Positions 54,935-64,000 of a stretch of 64,000 bases of DNA are shown here, in pieces. The notes under the pieces are model-generated. The model made no database searches. It saw nothing but the letters and a program-made list of their open reading frames with translations, and was not told where the DNA came from. The first letter of the stretch is position 1, and every line of letters begins with the position of its first letter. The DNA comes from M0108 sp963841065 (GTDB lineage: Bacteria; Pseudomonadota; Gammaproteobacteria; Chromatiales; Chromatiaceae), in contig CAWJBI010000040.1 of NCBI GenBank assembly GCA_963841065.1, forward strand, positions 17,513 to 81,512, in the 5' to 3' direction. A program made the translations under genes and the position numbers.

Positions 54935-56123
54935 TCAGTCCTTGGCCCGGGCTTCGAGCATGGCCACGGCGGGCAGGACCTTGCCCTCGAGGTACTCCAG
55001 GAAGGCCCCGCCGGCGGTGGAGATGTAGGAGACCTTGTCGTAGATGTCGTACTTCTGGATGGCCGCGATGGTGTCGCCGCCGCCGGCCAGGGAGAAGGCC
55101 TGTGGCGTTGGCGATGGCCATGGCGACGGTCTTGGTGCCCCCGCCGAACTGGTCGAACTCGAAGACGCCCGACGGGGCCGTTCCAGACGATGGTGCCGGC
55201 CTTGGCGATGATGTCGGCCAGCTCCTGGGCGGACTTGGGGCCGATGTCGAAGATCATGTCGTCGTCGGCCACGGCGTCGGCGTCCTTGAGCGACGGCGGG
55301 CTCGTTCTCGGCGAAGTTCTTGCCGCAGACCACGTCCACGGCGATGGGGATGGTGGCACCGCGGGCCGTCATCTTCGTCATCAGGGCCTGGGCGGTGGGG
55401 ATCAGGTCGTGCTCGCACAGCGACTTGCCGACGTTGTGGCCGGTGGCGGCCAGGAAGGTGTTGGCGATGCCGCCGCCCACCACGAGCTGATCGACCTTCT
55501 CGGACAGGGCCTCGAGCACCGGTCAGCTTGGTGGAGACCTTGGAGCCGCCGACGATGGCGACCATGGGCCGGGCCGGGTTGGCCAGGGCCTTCTGCAGGG
55601 CGTCGAGCTCCTCGGCGAGCAGCAGGCCGGCGCAGGCGGTGGGGGCGAACTTGCCGGCGCCGTGGGTGGATGCCTGGGCGCGGTGGGCGGTGCCGAAGGC
55701 GTCCATGACGAAGACGTCGCACAGGGCGGCGTACTTCTTGGACAGCTCCTCGTTGTCCTTCTTCTCGCCCTTGTTGAAGCGGACAGTTCTCCAGCAGGAC
55801 CAGCTCGCCGTCGGCGATGTCCGGGGCCTGGTCCAGGTAGTCGCGGATCAGGCGGACGGGCTTGCCCATCTTGGCGCCCAGGTTCTCGGCGACCGGGTTG
55901 CAGGGAGTTCTCCTCGGAGAACGACGCCCTCCTCGGGACGACCCAGGTGGGACATGACCATGACCTTGGCCCCGGCCTTGATGCAGTGCTCGAAGGTCGG
56001 CATGGAGGCGGTGATGCGGGCGTCGGAGGTGACCTTGCCGTTCTTGACCGGGACATTGAGGTCGGAGCGGATCAGGACCCGCTTGCCCTTGAGGTCGAGG
56101 TCGGTGAGCTTGATGAAGGACAT
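54935..56123 (-). CDS. pgk: Phosphoglycerate kinase (many frameshifts)
   Basis: ATP-dependent phosphorylation of 3-phosphoglycerate in the Calvin cycle. N-terminus MSFIKLTDLDLKGKRVLIRSDLNVPV; further marks are MVMSHLGRPEEG, MVAIVGGSKVSTKL, VVGGGIANTFLAATGHNVG and the C-terminal GGDTIAAIQKY with TAGGAFLEYLEGK. At least six one-base shifts occur between 55905 and 55100. The total fits about 396 residues. All catalytic segments are present, so error is likelier than decay. Confidence 0.93.
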
Positions 56124-56253
56124 GGGTGCAACCCTCTCTCGTGGTGGGTGAATCGAGCCATCGGGAAAGCCCTGGGGCTTTCCGGAGGACTCCGGGAGGA
56201 TCGGCGACGGCTGAGGGGTGCACCACAGCCGCCGCCGGGACCTTTGTCTCTCC

Positions 56254-56320
56254 GGTGGGTTACGGCGCGCGTAGGGCTCTGAGCGAGCCCCAAGCCTAGT
56301 TCCGGCGCGCCTAACCCACC
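56254..56320. repeat. Palindromic repeat downstream of gap
   Basis: Outer arms GGTGGGTTACGGCGCGC (56254-56270) and GCGCGCCTAACCCACC (56305-56320) are near-perfect inverted repeats, with an inner hairpin GGGCTC/GAGCCC. The TGGGTTA-with-GCGC core resembles dispersed palindromes of proteobacterial genomes. It sits 8 nt after the true gap stop. Confidence 0.7.
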
Positions 56321-56327
56321 CTACGGA

Positions 56328-57327
56328 TTACTTCGCGACGTACTCGCACCATGCGCAGCATGTTGCAGGTGTAGCCGTACTCGTTGTCGTACCAGGAGAC
56401 GACCTTGACGAAGGTCGAGTCCAGGGCGATGCCGGCCTCGGCATCGAAGATGGACGGGGTGCCGCGACCGCGGAAGTCGGTGGAGACCACCTTCTCGTCG
56501 GTGTAGGCCAGGACGCCGACCAGGTCGCCGGACTCGGAGGCGGCCTTCATGGCGGCGCAGATCTCCTTGTAGGAGGCTTCCTTGTTCAGCTCGACGGTGA
56601 GGTCGACCACGGAGACGTCGGAGGTGGGCACGCGGAAGGCCATGCCGGTGAGCTTGCCGTTGAGCTCGGGCAGGACCACGCCGACGGCCTTGGCCGCGCC
56701 GGTGGAGGACGGGATGATGTTCTCCAGGATGCCGCGGCCGCCGCGCCAGTCCTTGCTGGAGGGGCCGTCGACGGTCTTCTGGGTGGCGGTGGCGGCGTGC
56801 ACGGTGGTCATGAGGCCGCGCTTGATGCCCCAGTTGTCGTGCAGGACCTTGGCCACCGGGGCCAGGCAGTTGGTGGTGCAGGAGGCCGCGGAGATGATGG
56901 CCTGACCGGCGTAGGTCTTGTGGTTGACGCCGTAGACGAACATCGGGGTCTTGTCCTTGGAGGGGGCGGACTGCACCACCTTCTTGGCACCGGCCTCGAT
57001 GTGCTTCTGGCAGGTCTCTTCGGTGAGGAAGAAGCCGGTGCACTCGATGACCAGATCGGCGCCGACCTCGTTCCACTTCAGGGCGGCCGGGTCGCGCTCG
57101 GCGGTCAGGCGGATCTTGTTGCCGTTGACGATCATGGTGTTGCCGTCGACGGCGATGTCCCCGGGGAAGTTACCGTGGACCGAGTCGTACTTGAGCATGT
57201 AGGCCAGGTACGCGGGGTCGAGCAGGTCGTTGATGCCGACGACCTGGATGTCGGGGAAGTCCTTGGTGATGGCGCGGAAGGCCATGCGACCGATACGACC
57301 GAAACCGTTGATGCCGACTTTGAGCAT
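56328..57327 (-). CDS. gap: Glyceraldehyde-3-phosphate dehydrogenase, type I
   Basis: NAD(P)-dependent step of glycolysis/Calvin cycle. Starts MLKVGINGFGRIGRMAFRA; catalytic Cys in SAASCTTNCLAPVAKVLH, then TVHAATATQKTVDGPS and the WYDNEYGYT end. One extra base near 56346 shifts the last residues; removing it restores the normal MVRYVAK end and a stop at 56328, whereas the raw frame runs on to 56311. About 332 residues. Confidence 0.96.
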
Positions 57328-57371
57328 GGATGACTCCTGATTGTGGTGTAGAGAATCTGCCCCGAGGGGCT

Positions 57372-57393
57372 GGGGGAGGCGGGCGCCTCCCCC
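57372..57393. other. Stable hairpin between tkt and gap
   Basis: A perfect 9-bp stem, GGGGGAGGC and GCCTCCCCC around GGGC, in the 77-nt gap between tkt and gap. With no T-run it is more likely an RNA-stabilising or processing element than a terminator. Confidence 0.4.
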
Positions 57394-57404
57394 GGTGAGG
57401 GTCC

Positions 57405-59415
57405 TTAGAGGCACGCCCTTGACGGCGGCGACGACGTTATCGACGGTGAAGCCGAACTCCTTGAACAGGGCGCCGGCCGGGGCCGACTCGCCGAAGCGGT
57501 CGATGCCGACCACGGCGCCGTTGCTGCCGACGTACTTCCACCAGCCGTCGGTGACCGCGGCCTCGACGGCGACGCGGGCGGTGACGGCCTTGGGCAGGAC
57601 GGACTCCTTGTAGGCGGCATCCTGGGCGTCGAAGACGTTGGTGGAGGGCATGGAGACGACGCGGATCGGCCTTGCCGGACGAGGGCCTCGGCCGCCTTCA
57701 CGGCCAGTTCCACCTCGGAGCCGGTGGCGATGATGATGGCGTCCGGGGTGCCGTCGCAGTCGCGCAGCACATAGCCGCCGCGGGCGATGTCGGCGATCTG
57801 GGCGTCGGTCCGGGCCATGTGCGCCAGGTTCTGACGGGAGAAGATCAGGCAGGAGGGCCCGGTCTTGCGCTCGATGGCGAACTTCCAGGACACGGCGGAC
57901 TCCACCGCGTCGCAGGGGCGCCACACGTCCATGTTGGGGATCATGCGCAGCGTCGGGATCTGCTCGACCGGCTGGTGGGTCGGGCCGTCCTCGCCCAGGC
58001 CGACGGAGTCGTGCGTGTAGACGAAGATCGACGGGATCCTCATCAGGGCCGCCATGCGCAGGGCATTGCGGGCGTACTCGGAGAACATCAGGAAGGTCGC
58101 GCCGTAGGGGACGAAGCCCCCGTGCAGGGCGATGCCGTTCATGATGGCGGACATGCCGAACTCGCGCACGCCGTAGTAGAGGTAGTTGCCGGAGGCATCC
58201 TTCTTGCCCACGCCCTTGCACCCCTTCCAGATGGTCAGGTTGGAGCCGGCCAGGTCGGCGGAGCCGCCGAGGAACTCCGGCAGCAGGGGGCCGAAGCCGT
58301 TCAGCGCATTCTGGGAGGCCTTGCGCGAGGCGATGGTCTCGCCCTTCTCCACCACGGAGGCGACGTAGGCGGCAGACTTCTCGGCCCAGTCGGCGGGCAG
58401 TTCACCGGCCATGCGGCGCTTGAACTCGGCGGCCTCCGCCGGGAAGGCGGCGGCATAGGCGGCGAAGCGGGCCTCCCACTCGGCCTCGGCCTTGGCACCG
58501 GTGTCCTTGGCGGACCAGCCGGCGTAGATGTCCGCCGGGATCTCGAAGGGGGCGTGCGTCCAGCCCAGGGCCTCGCGGGTCAGGGCGATCTCGTCGTTGC
58601 CCAGGGCGGCGCCGTGGCACTCCTCCTTGCCCTGCTTGTTCGGCGAGCCGAAGCCGATGATGGTCTGGCAGCAGATCAGCGAGGGCTTGTCGCGTGACGG
58701 CGCGGGCCTCCTCGATGGCGGCCTTGACGGCCTCGGCATTGTGGCCGTCGACCTTGGGGATGACGTGCCAGCCGTAGGCCTCGAAGCGCTTGGGGGTGTC
58801 GTCCAGGAACCAGCCCGGGGTGTTGCCGTGGCCGCGGACCTCGCCGTCGATGGAGATGTTGTTGTCGTCGTAGACGGCGATCAGCTTGCCCAGGCCCAGG
58901 GCCCCGGCGAGCGAGCAGGCCTCGTGGGAGATACCTTCCATGAGGCAGCCGTCGCCCAGGAAGACGTAGGTGTAGTGATCGACGATCTCATGACCTGGCT
59001 TGTTGAACTGGCCGGCCAGGATCTTCTCCGACAGGGCCATGCCCACGGCGTTGGTGATGCCCTGACCCAGGGGGCCGGTGGTGGTCTCCACGCCCGGGGC
59101 ATAGCCGTACTCGGGGTGGCCTGGGGTCTTGGAGTGGAGCTGCCGGAACTGCTTCAAGTCCTCGATGCTCAGGCCATAGCCGGTCAGGTGCAGCAGGGAG
59201 TAGATCAGCATGGAGCCGTGCCCGTTGGAGAGCACGAAGCGGTCGCGGTCCGCCCACTTGGGGTTGGCCGGGTTGTGCTTCATGAAGTCGTTCCACAGCA
59301 CCTCGGCGATGTCCGCCATGCCCATCGGGGCGCCCGGGTGGCCGGAGTTGGCCTTCTGCACGGCATCCATGCTCAGGGCGCGGATGGCGTTGGCGAGTTC
59401 TCTGCGTGAGGACAT
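57405..59415 (-). CDS. tkt: Transketolase (two frameshifts)
   Basis: Thiamine-diphosphate enzyme of the Calvin cycle and pentose phosphate pathway. Starts MSSRRELANAIRALSMDAVQ; KANSGHPGAPMGMADI, the ThDP motif GDGCLMEG...NNIS, VGLGEDGPTHQPVEQ and FGESAPAGALFKEFGF are visible. Frames change near 58693 and 57668. About 670 residues. It is the first gene of tkt-gap-pgk-pyk-fba, with its promoter in the AT-rich stretch around 59700. Confidence 0.95.
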
Positions 59416-59806
59416 GAAGCCCCTCCTCATGTAATTGTTTGTCAAAGCTAACCGTCGGGCCTGACCGGGCGCGGATGCCCCGGCGGAGCTCGATGGAAGC
59501 GGGCGTGGTGTGGGTGTGGGAAGACCGGCTCTGCGAAGTACCTGCTGACCGGGTACGGGCTGGGTGCTGGCCTGGATGTCGCCGGCCCGGCTGGCACCGG
59601 GGCCGTCGGGGATCGAGGACCTGGGCACACAAAGGCGCGCTCATTCTGGCCTAAACCCAGGCCCGCGACAAAGCAGATGCGACTTATGCGCCCAAAAATA
59701 TGTTTTATCAGTTTCTTGAATATTCAGTATTGCTTGTGCAGCGGGCGCCCCGGGCCGCGCCGGGCCTCGCCGCCAGGCGCGCCTCGATGGCGAGCTGGCC
59801 CTCAGG
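59416..59806. promoter_or_regulatory. Region upstream of the tkt operon
   Basis: About 390 bases with no gene. Most is GC-rich and uninformative. At 59690-59735 it becomes AT-rich and holds the palindrome TGAATATTCA (59717-59726); the same GAATATTC core is in the sulfur-globule promoter. No clear -10/-35 pair was defined. Confidence 0.4.
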
Positions 59807-60366
59807 TCAGTCCTCGCGCCACTTGATCGAGCAGCCCATGCTGGGGATCTGATCGCGCGGCCCCTGGCCGGTGGTCGCGACCGCCTTCATGGCCTCGAAC
59901 AGGTCGCGGCGGGCGTCCGGCGGGGCGGCCTCCTTGCGGCTGGCGTCCAGACGCCCGCGGTACTGGAGCCCCAGGTCCGCGTCGTAGCCGAAGAAGTCCG
60001 GGGTGCAGACGGCGCCATAGGCCTTGGCCACGGCCTGGGTCTCGTCGAGCAGGTAGGGGAAGGGGAAATCGAACTCCGCGGCCACCCGCTGCATGTTCTC
60101 GAAGGAGTCCTCGGGGTAGTCGGTGGGGTCGTTGGACATGATGGCCACGCAGCCGATGCCGAGCGCCAGCCAGCTCGCGGGCGTCGCGCACGAGGCGCTC
60201 GCGCACCGCCTTGACGTAGGGACAGTGGTTGCAGATGAACATCACCAGCAGGCCGTTGCGCGCCCTTGCAGGCATCGCGGGTCCAGACACGGCCGTCCAC
60301 GCCGGGGAGGGCGAAGTCGGGGGCCGCCTGGCCGAAGTCACACACTGGGGTTTCGAGCGACACCAT
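59807..60366 (-). CDS. Thioredoxin-fold (AhpC/TSA-like) protein (frameshifted)
   Basis: About 186 residues of a redoxin-domain protein of the single-domain thioredoxin/peroxiredoxin type. N-terminus MVSLETPVCDFGQAAPDFALPG, active-site region FICNHCPYVKAV, then SNDPTDYPEDSFENMQ, CTPDFFGYD and YRGRLDAS. Frames change near 60265 and 60175. It is divergent from metK. The substrate is not known. Confidence 0.85.
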
Positions 60367-60545
60367 GGGGAACCTCCTCGGGTCGCGGGGGTAGCTAGGT
60401 AATCCGGCCTCATCTTAGCGAAACCGAGTGGGAATCCAAACCCGAAGGCTAGGATTTCGGCATGGGCGTCCCTACAATAACGCGGCCCGCAGGGCGGCTC
60501 CGCCCAACTTGATCCCGCAGCAACCCATACCGGTTCCCAAACGCC

Positions 60546-61717
<1,172 letters not shown>

Positions 61718-61726
61718 CCCACTGTA

Positions 61727-61774
61727 GGTCGGGCTTTAGCCCGACCGGACCTCGGGTCGGGCTCAAGCCCGACC
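61727..61774. repeat. Two tandem identical hairpins
   Basis: The stem GGTCGGGC/GCCCGACC occurs twice in a row (61727-61746 and 61755-61774) with loops TTTA and TCAA. It looks like a REP-type palindrome after metK and could end or protect that transcript. Confidence 0.65.
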
Positions 61775-61784
61775 AACCGATCAC

Positions 61785-61858
61785 CTCCCCGAGGAGCGTT
61801 GCGACCCCAGTCAGGGGCCAGGCTCGGGGGCGGTCCACCCTTCCAACGGCGCTCACTC
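61785..61858 (+). promoter_or_regulatory. SAH riboswitch upstream of ahcY
   Basis: The conserved core GAGGAGCGTTGC, a P2 hairpin (CCCC/GGGG around AGTCA), GCCAGGCTCGGGG closing P1 with CCCCGAG, and AACGGCGCTC pairing back to GAGCGTT match the S-adenosylhomocysteine riboswitch class. It lies 26 nt before the ahcY start, where family members turn on expression when SAH accumulates. Confidence 0.93.
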
Positions 61859-61883
61859 AAGTTAATCACTGGAGCTGACTACC

Positions 61884-63171
<1,288 letters not shown>

Positions 63172-63870
63172 CGCTCTCGCGAGCGCCAAAGAAAAAGCCC
63201 AACGCATACGGTGCATCAACAATTGCAAACAGCTTGCCCTCGCCAACAGCGGTACGTGAGAACGACAACCTGGACAAGCTGCCCTACCCGAACTGGAACC
63301 CTCCCTGGGTTCCCGGCTGGCTCTACGATCCCAAGCTGGGGAAATACGGTGCCGAATTTGGCCGCGCCGCCCTACCTGGCCAACCCCCGACTGGCTTACG
63401 AGGGCACGCCCAACAATCCCAATGGTCCGGGCGGTCTAGGCGGCCAGATTTGGCCCTATGTCAAGAACATGGCCATTTACCGGTGTCCCCTGGACTTGAC
63501 TAACAGTCCGGGCTATATCGCCCGCAAGAACAAGCTCTCCAGTTACGTCCAGAACGGTGCCATTTGCGGCTTTGGCGACGTCAAGCCGGCTGGCACCAGC
63601 TACAAGCAGTCTGCTTTCCGGCAGGACGCGTTCATGATGTGGGAACCTGATGACCGCGGCACCGGCTACGGCTTCAACTACGGATCGAGCTATCCCGACC
63701 CCGATGTGGACGGAGGGTTAGGCAGGCGCCATGGCAAAGTCGGCGGCATTGTGTTGAATTTCAGCGCCAGCGTGCTCCTCATCAAATCTAACGCCTGGTG
63801 GCTTGAGGCCAAATATCCCAACAAGAATCGTCTCTGGTGCAACCCCGGACCCCCAACGGCCACTGATTAG
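63172..63870 (+). pseudogene. Pseudopilin-like protein (planctomycete/verrucomicrobia type), 5' truncated
   Basis: From the junction at about 63172 the sequence reads as a prepilin-like secretion protein: ALASAKEKAQRIRCINNCKQ (the segment just after the pilin helix), then LPYPNWNPPWVPGWLYDP, YVKNMAIYRCPLD, RRHGKVGGIVLNF and KNRLWCNP at the end. The N-terminal cleavage site and hydrophobic helix are missing. Frames change near 63255 and 63365. Its lower GC and lineage are unlike the rest of the window. Confidence 0.65.
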
Positions 63871-63906
63871 CCCGGACATTTATCTGCGAGACCGGAGCGC
63901 GGCCAT

Positions 63907-63946
63907 CTTGCCCGCTTAGGCCGTTTGGACCCTGTAAGCGGGCAAG
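63907..63946. repeat. 12-bp inverted repeat after the pseudopilin gene
   Basis: CTTGCCCGCTTA (63907-63918) pairs with TAAGCGGGCAAG (63935-63946) around 16 nt and is followed by TTT. It may be the terminator of the pseudopilin gene. The remaining 54 bases of the window hold only a small AATCCC/GGGATT hairpin. Confidence 0.55.
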
Positions 63947-64000
63947 TTTCCGCCAATCCCTTCGGGATTGCACCTTTCAGACCAGGGTTGGACCGCCTCG

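Noticed and set aside
60380..60545. SAM-sensing riboswitch upstream of metK
   Set aside because: A GGGCG/CGCCC hairpin is present, but the conserved cores of known SAM riboswitches are not recognisable.
63172..63870. Natural fusion of adenosylhomocysteinase with a pseudopilin
   Set aside because: The essential C-terminus of ahcY and the N-terminal helix of the pilin are both missing at the joint, so a functional fusion is implausible; a misassembly or broken recombination fits better.

Overview
This window reads as a high-GC chromosome segment from a purple sulfur bacterium (Gammaproteobacteria, Chromatiales, probably Chromatiaceae). The main reasons are a sulfur-globule envelope protein (35.5-35.9 kb), a form IA RuBisCO operon cbbL-cbbS-cbbQ-cbbO with a divergent cbbR (40.2-46.5 kb), a V-type ATPase fragment, a Calvin-cycle/glycolysis operon tkt-gap-pgk-pyk-fba, the gammaproteobacterial dusB-fis pair, and a textbook SAH riboswitch before ahcY. 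The taxon is inferred from gene content, not from a marker gene.

Layout. 0-2.1 kb: end of a V-type ATPase operon (A, B, D). 2.2-4.8 kb: a remnant of a BrxL-like Lon protease, then moaB-moeA-moaD. 5.1-11.7 kb: a periplasmic copper/redox island with a multicopper oxidase, an FKBP isomerase, a c-type cytochrome joined to a substrate-binding-like domain, and on the opposite strand an unusual SCO-FKBP fusion. 12-18 kb: groES-groEL under a CIRCE element, fxsA, cutA, a DsbD with two N-terminal domains, and a TlpA-like thioredoxin. 18.2-32.9 kb: housekeeping genes (aroQ-accB-accC-prmA-dusB-fis, purH-lpxA-purD, a VanZ-like protein, amgK, lptD-surA-pdxA). 33-35.9 kb: orphan nrdB, a Cys-rich secreted protein, an arylamine N-acetyltransferase remnant, and the sulfur-globule protein. 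36.1-38.6 kb: beta carbonic anhydrase next to an NCS2-type transporter with a soluble C-terminal domain. 38.7-39.6 kb: a RES/Xre toxin-antitoxin pair. 39.7-46.5 kb: the cbb operon. 46.5-52 kb: a scrap zone with HicB and HsdR remnants, an IS3-family element inserted at the 3' end of an IS21-family istB, an fba gene fragment and a MntA/HepT pair. 52.2-59.4 kb: the carbon-metabolism operon. 59.8-63.2 kb: a redoxin, metK, the SAH riboswitch and ahcY. 63.2-64 kb: an abrupt switch to a planctomycete/verrucomicrobia-style pseudopilin with a different base composition.

The biology is coherent. RuBisCO with its CbbQO activase, carbonic anhydrase and tkt/gap/pgk/fba serve CO2 fixation. The sulfur-globule protein serves sulfide oxidation. 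The dsbD/tlpA/SCO/cytochrome/FKBP genes serve periplasmic thiol, haem and copper handling.

A strong caveat is sequence quality. More than 30 single-base frameshifts interrupt conserved, mostly essential genes (groEL, purH, lptD, cbbL, pgk, metK, ahcY and others), densest at 53-63.5 kb. I treat these as likely sequencing/assembly indels, not real pseudogenes. The ahcY/pseudopilin junction near 63.17 kb is most likely an assembly chimera.
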